A stretch of 64,000 nucleotides of DNA from Chrysomallon squamiferum. Taxonomy: Eukaryota; Mollusca; Gastropoda; Neomphalida; Peltospiridae. Shown here piece by piece: positions 1-14,300 of the stretch. Each line of letters starts with the position of its first letter. Position 1 is the first letter of the stretch. Made by a program: the position numbers and the translations under genes. Below the pieces are notes generated by a model. It had not been told where the DNA came from. It saw only the letters and a list, made by a program, of their open reading frames with translations, and made no database searches. Location: contig CM022671.1 in the NCBI GenBank assembly GCA_012295275.1, positions 31,959,750 to 32,023,749 of the forward strand, given 5' to 3'.

Positions 1-219
1 ATATTTAAAAATAAAATAAATTAGGATTTATAAAACAGGTTGACTATAATGAGAGAGCTGCAGATACTTTTATATAGTTTTAATAATTTGGTAAATGAAA
101 TAAAGTTTGTGTACACTAAAATATCAGAAAGCTATAAAATTTATTATCACTGCTGCTGAGAATTTTTTTTTCAGAATTTGAGATAGTTGAGTTTAAACCT
201 GTAATTCAAAAAAACTTAC

Positions 220-2357
220 GGTTATCCCAGTATATAAGAGTAGGTTCAAGTCCATGAGTTAAATTTGTTTTTTCCAGTTGCTTTGTCACATTTATTTTCT
301 TTTTCAGTCTGATCTGTGGAACTGGGGCAAGGTAAAACATTGGTTTTTGTATTGATACGAGTCTAAAAAACAAAACAAAATAAAACTAGATCAATAATAT
401 TTATTTAATATTTTGTCATATTTAATGTTTCTGTATGTTTTCATCTGTATATGTGTGAATGTACATATGTGTGTGCATGCATGTTGTATCTTTGTATATG
501 TAAGTAGGCACAGTGGAAAGAAAAATGAAACAGAAAGAAGAAAAATACATTGAAAAAAATTAAAATGTCTGAATGTTAAAAAAAGAAAAAAGATGAAAAT
601 AATTAAAAGAAGAATTTAAAAGTAAAAGAATAATAGAAAGGAAGAGAGAAAACTCACCTGTCATGGAGAAATCTTGACAGTTGTTCTGACGTCAGTTCTG
701 GGTCAGCTATATAAGGGAGATAACCTGCTGAAGCTGTTGAACCATACAGGCTCTGTACATCTGACTTCTCTAGAACACCCACAGTCAGACGACCATCATC
801 AACTGAACAGAAAGAAAATTATTTCAGTAACAGAAAACAGATGTGTCTTGAATTACAAAACATTTACAGTTAAAAGCTAAATCTTAAAGTACAAAATAAA
901 ATTATGAACAAACTAAATTGTAAGTTCAAAATAAAATTATGCAAAAATTAAATATAACTCTGAAATTAAAGAAACATATTTGTGTAGCATGTATTAAAGA
1001 AACTGCTATTACTAAATATGTTGTTTTTGTAATTACCTTCAAAATCTAATTCAAGCTCTGGTTTTTCACTTGAACTGGTGGAATCATTTTCTCTTAATTC
1101 TCCTCTGGTATTCACAGTGAGGTGTGTTTTTCCTGTCATCAGCAGTTTGTCTTTCACTCCTAAATTTTTAAAATTAATTTAAAAGGTAGGACCAGATTTA
1201 GTTAAATATAAATAAAACACTAAAAAAGAACAACCCTGAAATTTACTTTTAAAACAAATAAATAAACACTTATTTTATTATAATATTATTGATAAAATGT
1301 AATGCAAATAAGGACAAAATCAAATGACTTTTGAAACTCATCTGAGGCTATCAAATTATGAAATGTACATTCATGTTCAAACCTTAGAATCAAGTCACAC
1401 AATAAATTAATATTTTGGGATGTCTTTAAGCTACAGCATGCTTTTCTAAATTAAAAACATCATAGTAATTCAAAGTGCCACTAATGTTGGGTCACAGTTA
1501 TACATAAACATATATAATAATAAAGAAAATTAAATATGTAGAGCCAAATATTGATAATACAAACTAAATATGTAGAACTGTGTAGTGATAATTAAAAACT
1601 ACATATGAAGAACTGTATGGTGATACTAAAAACTAAATGTAGAACAATCTATTCATAATAAAAACTAAATATGTAGAACCATATACTGATAATAAACAGT
1701 AAATTTGTAGAATCTTATAAGGATAATGAAAACTAAGTATGTAGAACCATGTGTTGATAATAAAAACTAAATATGTAGAATCTTATATGTGATAATAAAA
1801 ACTAAATATGTAGAATCGAATATTAATAATAAAAACTATATATATAGGACTATATATATATATTGATAATAAAAAACAAAATATGTGGAATCTTATATGT
1901 GATAATAAAAACTAAATATGTAAAACCATGTATTGATAATAAAAAATAAATATGTAGAACTAAATATTGATAATAAAAACTAAATACATAGGACCATATA
2001 TTGATAATGAAAACTAACTATGTAGATCCATATGTTGATATTAATCTGGACACTTACTTTTAATACATGATGGTTTTACATGGATCTCACTGTACAAATG
2101 TGATCTGCTCATAGCATAAAGTGACTGGTATACACAGCGACCAGGCTCTAACATGAAGTGACTTTGTTTCTTTGGTGGTTTCTCTTTTTCCATATTTGTC
2201 ACTGTCCGTTCAAAGAAGTCTGAAAGTCCAGGATTCTTGTCAGAACCATCAAGTCTCATTTCACCATTCACAATTCCAACATAACTCGTTTCTTTTCTGC
2301 CAATTCTCACCAAAGGGAAAATGTCGTGTGTTTCACTGGAACTGCCAATTTTCCATT
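220..2357 (-). CDS. Exons 41-44: last traced exons, array continues off the left edge
   Basis: Exons: 2058-2357, 1037-1159, 658-802, 220-362. They begin with a beta-type segment (EWKIGSSSETHDIFPLV), and exon 41 includes RCVYQSLYAMSRSHLYSEIH. Exon 42 has a Ser/Glu-rich stretch (ENDSTSSSEKPELEL). Exon 43 reads LTVGVLEKSDVQSLYGSTAS and exon 44 RLVSIQKPMFYLAPVPQIRL. D-x-T-P-P linkers are absent here, so the protein may be leaving the repeat array. No stop codon was reached. Exon 44 ends one base into a codon. Confidence 0.78.
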
Positions 2358-5300
2358 CTGAAAAATTATAAATTGTTCTTGATAATTGTTATAGTTTGTA
2401 AATGTGTGTTTCTGTGTGTGTATGTATAAATACAGAGACAGCTATTATAATGTCAATGAAAAGTAAAATCTGTAATCTAAAAGAAACAACTTAAAAAAAA
2501 ATGTTATTCTTATTTTACTAAATTTTACAAAATGAAATATTTGAATAAATATATATATTTTACGAATATAAATTTTACAAAATGAAATAGTTTACTAAAT
2601 ATAAATATTACAAAAGGAAATATTTTAATAACTATAAAAATTACAAAATGAAATTTGAGATCATTTTCAACATTACAATAAAAGTTCAGTTTAAAGAGTA
2701 TCATTTATGAAAAAAGCATATTAAAAAAGAAAATATTTACCATAATATTCAGCACCTACAATACTGTTATTATCCCATGCTAGTCCAATTCTGTCTGTGT
2801 ACTCTGTAATGACAACTGATTCATTAGTAAAATTTGAACTTTCAGAAAACAAGGACATGACTTTTGCATTACTTGTATCAGGTGAATTTATGTCCATTGT
2901 AAAGTTGCACGACTTCATGCTGCTTTGTCCAGCTCCATTTTGTACTTTAACATTCACAAAATATTTGTTCATATGAATTAGTTTACCATCAAGATTTCTG
3001 ATAACTAAAGATTTGTTTGATGGAACAAATATGTCTGGCTGGATATCCTGTTTCCCTAAAGCTGTTCCGATGCTTACAAATGTAGAGACAATTCCACTGA
3101 CATCTTCTCCAGCTTCCCATTTCACACTGACAGAGTTTTTGTTTCCTAGAAACTGAACTGCTTCATCTGAAGAATAATCGGGGTCCAAGCATTTTACATA
3201 TTCAATGTTTGGTGGAGAAGTGTCAACCAACACAGCGTCTGACTTGGAATAGGTCACCAAGCCAGCATAGTTTTCAACTCTGATGTCCACAAAGTATGTA
3301 GAGAGTTTAAAATCTTGGAAAGCTTTGGAAGAGTTCACTTTTGTTTCATTAGTTTGAACATCATCACTGGCTGATGCCAGAGTGAGGTTCTGAAGATCTA
3401 GTGTAATTGGAACTATGCCTTCAGGAAGCTTGCATGTGTCTAGACAAGTAGACTCACATGATTTGTCACATAAATGACAAAATGTAGAATACTCTTGGAA
3501 AGGTACAATATTTGCAGTCTCATTTTTAGTGTCAGACAATCCAATTGATATCTTTTTAAGTCCACTTTCAAGATCATAAAATGGAGCTCCATAAACACAC
3601 AGAGGTTTTATGTGTTTTGGAATCCTGATACTTTTAACAAAAGCTTTAGTTTTAAATGGCTCAAATGGGTCAGTAACTGGTGGAACGTAATGATGGATGT
3701 TCCAGGTAAAGATGTTCAAAGAAATGTCATTGTTCAGTACCAAACCACTAAATGATGCTTTCTCCATCCCATTCAGAAAAAATGTCACATCCCAGCTGGG
3801 CATGAAATAAACAGTTTTGTTATACAACATGAATTTAATTTCACTGCTGTCAATCTGGAAATCCAGTTCTAGTGTCTGAGTATGAAATTTGAATCTATCC
3901 TGAACCCAAATGATTACTTCTTGTGCACTGTTTACACTGTCTGATAGTTTCATGAAAACACCAAAGTTAAAACCATGATTTACAAATGGAGTGCAGTCTG
4001 AGGAATTATCAGAACATTGTGCAAATTTTGCAAGCAAAACATCCACAAACTGGTTCGGGTGAATGTAATTATCTTCAGACATGTAATTAATTCCTGTGAG
4101 AATATTTTTCCCCAGAGCTGGTTTTATATTCACAGAGTAATTTCCACCAGTCAGTTTTAAGTGTTTAAAAATCACTGCCCCTTTTTCTATCAGTTTCAAA
4201 GTGGAGTCATGTTGCATCGCCAAATGAATTTGATCAGATTCCATAACTACACTGCCATTTGAAAATTCTTCATCATCAAGGAATTCAACTGCATCTGGAA
4301 TAATGTAACTTTCACTCTCAGTGTCATTTTTGTCATGTGAAACAATCAAGGTGGCTTGGATAGAATCGTTGTTTCTCTGGAAATATACTGGATGTTTCCA
4401 GTCACTTCCTGGATGAACTGAGCCAGAAAAAGGTGGAGACTCATCTAATTTAATTGGTTTTGACTGAACCAGAGTTTTAAGTGCAGCTGGGTTGTGTGCC
4501 TCGACTGAAATGTAGTATACCTGATTTACTTTTAGTAATATATCATTAAAAACAGTTTTATTATCGTGTTTCACATTTTGTCTTTCTATTTCTTTTCTTG
4601 TGTCACTGATCACTGGTCCACCATCAGTGCACGGTTGTCCTTCTATAATCACAGTGTAAAATTCAATGCCACTTTCCTCATCTTCAAAACCATGAAGATA
4701 AACAACAAGTTCGTTTGGTACATTTAAATACATCACGTCTTCATCAATTGCTCCTTGTATCTGAATATTACCAGCTGTTGGCGGAGTTGTGTCAACAACA
4801 ATGGAGTGACTTCCCATCAAGAGGCAGATACCAGACTCATCATGAGCAATAAGCAGAATGTAGTAAGAAGAACCATGTGAAAGAGAAAGATTTGTAAACG
4901 TGTGCATCTGGTCAAGACCCACACTAACAAAATCATGAACATCGGCTGAAATATTCATCTGCTTTATCTGACTACAAATAAACCTTTGGTTGTCATGGTG
5001 ATGTGTGGAGATGCCAATATGGTATTCCCTTACACCAATATCAGAGTAAACACCAGACCATGAAGCCTGCAGAAAATCAGTAGCTGACTGCACTGGTTGG
5101 CATTCAACCACACCTGGAGTAAATTCTCCTGTAAACCCAACTCTTATACCATTGGAGTATGCTTCCTGGAAACTTCCAGCCATGCTGTATGCCCTCACTG
5201 TTATGTAGTAAGTTGTTGTCTTTTCTTTCAGTTTTAGATTGTGGAATGTGACAGACCTGTTCAACCCTACATTATGGAAATACATAATGTTTACTCTGGT

Positions 5301-8300
5301 GTCTGGAAACCTCCTGTCATTTCCAACAGCCACTTCAAAGTACCTGATCTTTTGAGATGGGTCAGCTGAACTGTCATAACCAAAACCGTTCCAATTAGCA
5401 GAGAGAGTATCATTGCTGTGTTGAAAGTTAATATCCTCTCCCAAGCCATCATTGACAAAACCAGGATTTGGTGGCTGGATGTGAACCATTACACCATCAG
5501 AGCGACCAGTGAGTGTCCTGTTCATTGCATCCACCACTCGAACAACATTGATGTATGTTTTCATGTTCTCCAGACGTAGTTCATCGTTGTAAAAGTCAAA
5601 ACCTTTGTCTGGAATAGGATGAAAAGGCTGGATCACAAAACCAGAAATGTCTTCAACAGACCAGTCCACTTTCAAAGCAGGACATGCCTGAGAAAATGAC
5701 CAGTGCCCTTGCATCACTGACAGATCAGTTTGTGTATCTTGATCTTCTGGCCCAGCACCATCACTTACCAAAACATGAATATTAGGACTGATAGAGAGGG
5801 CTTCTGATGAAGACAGGAGATAGAGTCCAGCTTTGTTGTAGACCTTCATTGTAACAAAAACTGTTGTCCCTTCAACAAGATGCAAATTCTTTAGTGAGAC
5901 TATTCCATTAGTCAGATCAACTTTGATAAAATCCTTTACATCTGAAGCTCCTTTGATGCTTCCAATAGCTGCTTCATATCTAAAAGTTGTACCAAAAAAT
6001 TCATGTTTATTAATTGTGTACATAACTTTACACATACACAAACACACAGACACACATATACACACATATAGGCAGACACAGAGATAGATAAGTACATTCT
6101 ACCATCTGATAATAGCATTTTTATGCGATACCTAGATCATACAAATCTATTCAGTGCTGAAACATCAGCACTATTTTCAGAATGATAAAAACCACAGAAA
6201 CCTGCAATTACCTACTTCTTCATTTACATTCTTCATTAAAACAATTACAAGTTTTAAAATCTAATACAATACCTGTCAATTCCAGATTCCTTATCTTTAA
6301 AGTCATGAACTGCAAAATCAATGTATGATGTTGGAATCTGGCATAATTGGTTCTGAAATTTATTAGCATGTCCAAAGCTGGTAACAATATGAATATTGCC
6401 ATTTTCTGGTGGAGTTCTGTCTATAATAATCAGCTTGTGTATTTCTGTTTTAAGATGGATTTTGTTCATTATGGTCAAAGTGATAAAAAGTTTATCAATG
6501 TCCTTCTGCAAGACATCATTCATATCTCTGTTCCAGATTTTATGTAGTCGTGATACATTCTGAAGTGATACAATGTTAGAAAGAAAAGGCTGGGTCCCTA
6601 CAGATATATACAGATTGCTGACTGTACTTTCATCATCTCCAATGGCATCCCAAGAACATTTAACATTTGATTTCATTGGTGATATAGCCTTGGTACATAC
6701 AATGTTGTTTATGAATGGCTCTGTGGAATCGTAGACAATTGGGGCTGATGTTTTCTCAGCAATGTTGCCAGCCTTGTCAGTGGCTCTGATAATCAGAAAC
6801 CTTGTATCTCCAGAAACAACAGAACCTTTATTTATCTTCAGACCTTCTTCCATCCCATCAATACTTTTGAAATGATTCCTCCCAAATGGCATCTCATTCA
6901 TTGACCATTCATAGAGTACAATTCCAGTATTGTCTGTTGCATTCCAGTCTACACCAGCTGAAGATATATTTACATGATGGTAATGGCACTGATCAAGAGA
7001 CTGGTTATCTTCATAGGAGAAAGAAATAGGTGGAGGAACACTGTCAACTGTTATACCATCTGAAGAAGACACTACATAATTTCTGGGACAGTTGTTTCCA
7101 GTTCTTGCTCTAACAGATACATAATATTTAATCCCATCAAAATTTGTGTTGTGTATCTGAGCAAAGCCAGATGTGGAACTTGTGACTGCTAGTCCATACT
7201 CTGTGTATGAGAGGACATCAGTGAAGAAAGGCTGAGTGCCTATGGCCCATTCAAACCCAAATATTCCACAAGCTTCACTCTCAAAACCTGAGAAAGACAT
7301 AGCCAGTGATGACATGTCACGTTGATAATTTTCATCATGATACCTGTTTCTTCCATCAAATACTAGACCACGCACATCACCTTTTATCACTCTGATTTTC
7401 TTGGACTCTACCTTTGAGATTAACTCTGCCCCATTGACAACTTCAACAAAAACAGAATAAAGCTGGTTTCTGTTAGTAATGTCCAACTTAGAACTGTCAA
7501 TCTTGGTGGATGTTTCTTTGCCAACAGATATGAAATCTGTATCTTTCAAACAGTCATTGTTTTTCAGAGCAAGACAAACTGATGATCTGATAATATTGCT
7601 CTCTCCATCCCTTGCCGTCCATGAAACATGCAAAGCATCACCTTGTATATGAACAACTGTTTTTCTATCATCATCCAGTTCTTCTTCTTCTCCTGGCATT
7701 GCTATTAGAACCTGAAAGAAAGGTATATTCAGAACTGTTTTTCATCTCATAATTATTTTAAACTTTAAACACTATTTTAAGAAAAATCTTTATGAGAAAT
7801 AATAAAAATTACTACACTTGATATTTCTAATTTGGTTTTGTCTTCATCAAATGTACATTTTTTTATAAATGTCATTACATAAATTAATTATATGAAATAT
7901 TTTCATGGATAATAATTTTATATTAAATTCTTGTTCACAATAATATTTCTTACATTTTTCAGCAGAGGTGGAGTAGTATCAACAATAACTCCCTGGGATT
8001 CAACTGCAGTTGACATCAAAGCATTATTAATTGCTGTCACATGGATGAAATATCTAGCTCCATTTTGTAGAGACAGATGTGGAATCTGCAAATCTATTTT
8101 CATTAATGAATGTTTTCTTAAGTCTATTGAAGTGTACTCTTTATCTTTTGGTTTGAACTTGATCTTTGATCCTCCTTGTTCTTCAAATATTTTGTACCTG
8201 TATTCTTTCAGACTTGATTCAGAATCAGCAAATTCCCATTTGAAATTAAGAACTGAATTTTCAGACTGATATAACACCCTGGTGACTCCATCAAAATGAA

Positions 8301-11300
8301 CAACTCTTGGTGCTGTTTTGTCAAGGATATAGCCATCAGTCTGTCTCACAGTTTTCAGTCCAGCACCATTTGTTGCTTCCAGTTCAATTTTAACCCTGTC
8401 TCCATGTTTGGAGGCTATAGAATGGTCAGTGAATGAAGTGTCTTGTCCAACATTAAATGTTCCTCTGAGTTCCTCATTGACATAAACTCTAATCAAATAG
8501 TCTGCTATTTTGCTTTCAGGATCAAAAAATTTGTCCCAAACAGATTTCACTGTAGCCGTCTCAGAGCTGTAGTCTAAATCCTCCATCTTGTTGTCACCAT
8601 CGTGTATCCATCCAGGTACAGGTGTCGTTTTATCAACCAGTACTGTAATTATTTTAAATTCTTATACAAATATGATTTAGTATAAATACTTTTTTAACAT
8701 AAATATATTTTAATATTCATTTTATGTTATTATAAGGACACTTTAAATATCTTTTATTAATATAATTTATTTTAAATATTTGGTTATTTAAATACAAATA
8801 TATTTTAAATAATTTTTATTTCAATATAATTTATTTGAAATACTTTTTAGATAAATATTATTTATTTTAATTACATTTTATATCAATATTTTTAAATACT
8901 TTTTAAAACAAATATATTTTTTAAATTTTTAAAACAAATATATTTTAAATACTTTTTATATAACTATAATTCATTTTAAATATTTTTAATGTAATTAAAA
9001 TATTTTTTTTAATAAATATAATACGTTTTAACTTCCTTCAAATACGTTTGTTACAAAAATATTTATTTTAAATACTTTTTCATATAAATATAAATATGTT
9101 TTAAATATTATCATTTTTATAAATATAATTTATTTTAAAACTTCTTATATCAATATAAATTACTTGACATATTCTTTTTAATACAAATGTGAATTATTTG
9201 AAATCCTTTTTTATATAATTTGAATTCTATTTTATATAGGTGTATGTTTTTTTAAATATTTCTCATATAAATATAATTTAATTCAAAATTTTTATAAAAA
9301 TTTAATATGAATGTGAATATATTTCAAATAAATATAATTTAGTCTATATACTTTTCTATATGAAGCTATATTATTTTAAATATTTTTATCTAAATATAAA
9401 TTAATTGAAATATTTTGAATAGAAATATAATTTACTTTATATACATTCTTATTTAAGCACAAATTATGAATATATTTTAAATAAATATGGATATATTATT
9501 TTAAATATTTTTATCTAAAAATAATTTATCCAAATATTTTCTATATAAATATAATTTATTTTAAATACTTTTGTAATAAAAATATGAAATTTTTTTAAAA
9601 ACATAGAATTTATTCTAAATATTTATATATAAATATATATTAATTTAATTTTTTTTATATGCAAATAAATTAGTTGAAATATTTTCAATGTAAATATAAT
9701 TTATTTTATGTTTTTTTTATATAAACAAAGATAGTTTTAAAAAAAATGATATAAAAAAAAATGATATAAAACCTTTTTATAAAAACTTTTTTATATAAAT
9801 TATTATAAATATTTTTATATAAAACTTAATTTATTTTAAATATTCTGTATATAAAATTTGTTATTTAATTTTTTTTTATATAAATTAAATTATTTGAAAT
9901 ACTTTTTAATATAAATATAAATTATTTGAAAAACTTTTTTTATATATATACTATTTTTCATATATGACTCACGGTTTGCTAACCTCACAGTCAGCCTATT
10001 TTTTACACCTCAACTGGTTAACGAATACGTTATAAAATTAATTTAGATTTGTCTTTTTCTTTTCTCTTTTTTTTTGTTTTTTACCTCCATCTGACACAGC
10101 TGTGACATTTTTCTGGTTCAGAGCTCTGTTGTAGACTATCACTGTAGAAAAGTATGAAGTGTTATGCTGCAGCGTAGCTGATGAACATGACATTTTCACA
10201 TCACCAGAGAACACTGTGTATGGAACAATGTCATCAATGTTAGGTTTTGTACCTACACCCCACTGATAGCTGAAAAAATAATGATAAATAATATAAAATG
10301 AACATTAGTCAAAAAAATTGAAAATTGGGGATAGACATTTCTATTGCAGTTAAATATCATAAAATTAAAAAATATATATATCTTTTAAAAGATTTATTAA
10401 AAGTGAAGATAACTGACAAAAAAGAACATAATAAATATTTTATAAAGAGGTTTTTCTGAATTCATATTTATTATAGTCGAAAACAAATAAGGAATGGTAT
10501 TAAACTGATACCAATTTTAGAAAGTATTATTGGATAATAATAAAAAAATTATTACATTTTCCCTTTTTTGAGGAGCTAAAGTAACTTTCCAAAATAATAG
10601 ATGTAATCACAAAAGTTGAAAAGCCTACATTACATTAAAACTTGGTAATTTATTCTTATAGTAAAGTAGATGTCCAGAACTGAATAAAACAAGTGAAAAT
10701 ATATAGTACGTATTTGTACACTTTGTCTTCAGCAGTCCTTGTTAAACTACAGTCAGCTTGCCTAATCCACATATCCATGGACATCTACAGATTCATGGAT
10801 CCAGGACATTCACAGGTCCATGGATCCAAGACAGCTACGAACTAAAGGATTCAGGATATCCACAGATACATCAATCCAAGTTAACCCAAAGAAAAATGGA
10901 TCCAAGACATCCACAGATGTGCAAAAACCATGAATAGTCATGACATTTAATATAAAATGATATTATTTTACTTTCTGAGTTCATAACTTGAAACTGCATC
11001 TACAGGTACCACAAAGAATTGCTAAAACCCATGTAAATCGTAATGGCCACTGTATTGTTCATTATAGCATTATAAGAAAAAATTTAGTGTTCAGTAAAAT
11101 TCAGAATTTTATAACAAAATATTTTCAAACTGCTGTTGGTCAATCTGGGAATGACAAGCCTGTGGATAAGGTGGGCCAACTTTATTTTAATGTTATTCAC
11201 ATATACTTATAATACCTTGCAATGCCAGATTCAGCATCAAAAAAGTCAATCCACTGTGCACAAATCTTGTGATTGTCTGCCTGATACTTGAAATCTACCT

Positions 11301-14300
11301 TGAGCTCATCACCATCATAAACATGTCCTACTTCTGGCGGTGTTCTGTCAATCAGTATTGGCTCATTTCCATAGGAAGCCGTAATGAGATCAACTAAATG
11401 TTTATAAAATTATCAAATTATCTCTCAATGTTAAGACCATAAGTGATACAGCATGAGCTGTAAATGTACATCTAGTTAAATTTCTCCCAAAAATTTCAAC
11501 TTCTTTAAATTAACAAAATGTAAAATCAAAAAACATTTTTTAAAATAATAATTACCTTATTTTCAAAATCTGCAGTGTAAAAAGCAACAAAATTTCATAT
11601 GCATTGTGGGATTATGTCATTTTAAGAAATAGTATCGACTGAAAACCAGATCTCATAAGTAAAATGAATAACATTGTACAAAATGAAGTATGTTAAGAAT
11701 ACAATATATTCATATTTAAAAATTAAAATTAGAAATTTGTTATAAAATCTGGAAAAGCATAAATGTATTTTTATTTTCTGCTTTATAATGAAATTATATT
11801 TGTAACTGATTTCAAATTCAATCATACTTTTAACTAATTTCAAACTGAATCACAATTTTAATTGATTTCATACTGCATTATATTTTTTACTTATTTCAAA
11901 TTGAACCATGCTTTTAACTGATTCAAACTGAACGATACTTTTAACTGATTTCAAACTGAACCATACTTTAAAGTTAGTTCAAACTGAATCATATTTTTAC
12001 TAAATGTTGTTTACCTCTGTTTACAGCTTGAAGTCTCACCCAAGCCTGAACTCCTGGTTTCAGTCTCAGATCTTCAATAACAAGGTAGGGATTTTCTCGC
12101 TGCATAAAAGCATGACGTGTGTAAGGCCTGATCATGACATCATACTTAGTTTTACCCAGACCAAAATCCACTCTGGCTATTCCTGAACCCGGGTCAGAAA
12201 CATTATAGTAGACTCCCATCAGGTCAAAATCCTCATCAAACAGCAGGTCACTGACTTCGTGAAAGACAGGGGGTGAAGTATCTATGGTGATAGGGGTGGA
12301 GTGACATACAGTTGTAACCAAAGCACCTCCATGGATAACTCTGTTAATGGCTTGAGTGGTGACATAATATTTTCCATCTGGCAGAATCAGGTCTTTAGCA
12401 AAGCCGGTGTATGTCCACTGTTTGGGACTAGCCAGGTTAGAAAATGGATCCACAAATGTAGAAATATCACTTGAACAAACGTTGGTACCTGCAGCCCATG
12501 TGTATCCCCATATACCACTTTCATCGTCATGGAAACCATCCCAGTTAGCTGAAAGTTCCAAAAAATTACTTTGATTTAATTATAAATGGATATGCAAGAA
12601 TAATAGATTTTAAAAAATTTGAACGTGATTATTAATAGTAAAAATCTTTAGAATTTTTTTTATTTGTTTTTTTATAACTAATGAATTATAAGCCTGCTCA
12701 AATACGCAAAACCTGTTAATCAATCATGCTGAAATTTAAACAAAAAATAATTGAATAGTAAGATTTTTATTTAGAGAATAAAAATTTTAAGAGTCAGTAA
12801 CATAAATATTTTGTTATAAATATAGAGAGATAAACAGATAGATAGAGAGATAGAATGAAAGACAGACAGATAGATACAAATTCTCGATAAAGATTACTAG
12901 TAATTATTATATATAATTTATATTTATATTAATTTTTTAAAAATAACTAAACAAACATGGCTGACAATAGTAAAATACCTGATATGTAATTATTAGACAT
13001 GGAATATAGTGTTTCCTGCAGTGGTTTGTGACCATTGAAAACTGTTTTACTGCCGGGCCCATCAATTATTTTTCTGAAATATAATAAGTTATCATTTTTT
13101 TAAATCAAAAGTAATTTCTTAAACAGTAAGTTATCGTTCAATTCTAAATTGCATATTTCTAATTTATTAATGTTAAATCTGTACTGAAAAAATCAAATTG
13201 GTTTTGTTGTTTTTGCTTTGTTTTTGTTTTGTTTTGTTGTATTATTGACAGTTTTATTTTTTTTATTTTAGTGATTCGTCGGGTTTTTTTTTGATGGGGT
13301 TTGTTGTTTATTGGTGGGTTTTTTTTGTTGCTTTTTATTATAAATCTCAGGTTTCAACACTGTTTATCACTATGTGAAAATTCCAAATTAATATAATATA
13401 ACAAATACAATTTTAGTTTAAAAATGTAATAATAATAATACAAGTGAAAATGATAAAAATATAGATTTATCTTAATTTATTATAGAAAAAAGTATTTTGA
13501 ATATGCTTGTTAAAAATAAATGAAGGTTTTATTATAAGACTTTTTATTCAGTGCACATTTTGAAAATAAAATATATTGTATGCAAATTTAATATTTTAGT
13601 AGTAGCAGCTGCTGTTATTGTTGTTGTAACTGTAGCTACAATTGCAGTTGGTTGTAATAGTTGTACTTGTAGTTGTGGATGTAGCTGTAGGTGTCAGTTT
13701 ATGTATGTGTAGTAGTAGTTGCTGTCATGGTTGTAGCTGTAGTTCTTATAACTTTATTATTATAATTTTTATTATTATTACTATTAATTATTATTATTAT
13801 TATTATTGTTATTATTATGATTACTATTATTATTGGTGCTGTAAACAAAACAACTAATATCAGTGTAAATTTCAGTTTTCTTAGATCAAAGCTTTATTGA
13901 ACATCCAAAATTTAAATTAACTGTCTACCTGTGATTTGGTTTCCAGGTAACTTCAGTGCAGCGTTGACTAACAGCAGCTTGACATCCATCATTTACTACT
14001 TCATCTTGAATCTTGTTTTCAATAAGTCCAGGTTCTGGTGGAGTAAAATCCACCAAAGTTCCTGTTGACAGAAGGTATCCATGGTAACCAAGTGCATTGT
14101 ATATATGAGCATTGATGTAATATCTTGCTCCATGTTCCAGAGTTATGTTGTATTGTTTGAATGAGCTGTAGCCAATTCCAAGTCGTTCGTAATTCTGATA
14201 TGATCCTCTAGCTCGAAGTTGTGAATTTGGTCCTTCTATAACTTCATGTAAATCACAGGTCTCAGTATGTGTCTCGTAGTCAAAAGAAATACATTTCTTA

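Noticed and set aside
5980-6118. Amino-terminal extension MCICVSVCLCMC of the exon 40 frame as a gene start
   Set aside because: It is (CA)n-rich intron DNA before a good acceptor at 5980; exon 39 joins in phase, so this is not a start codon or signal peptide.
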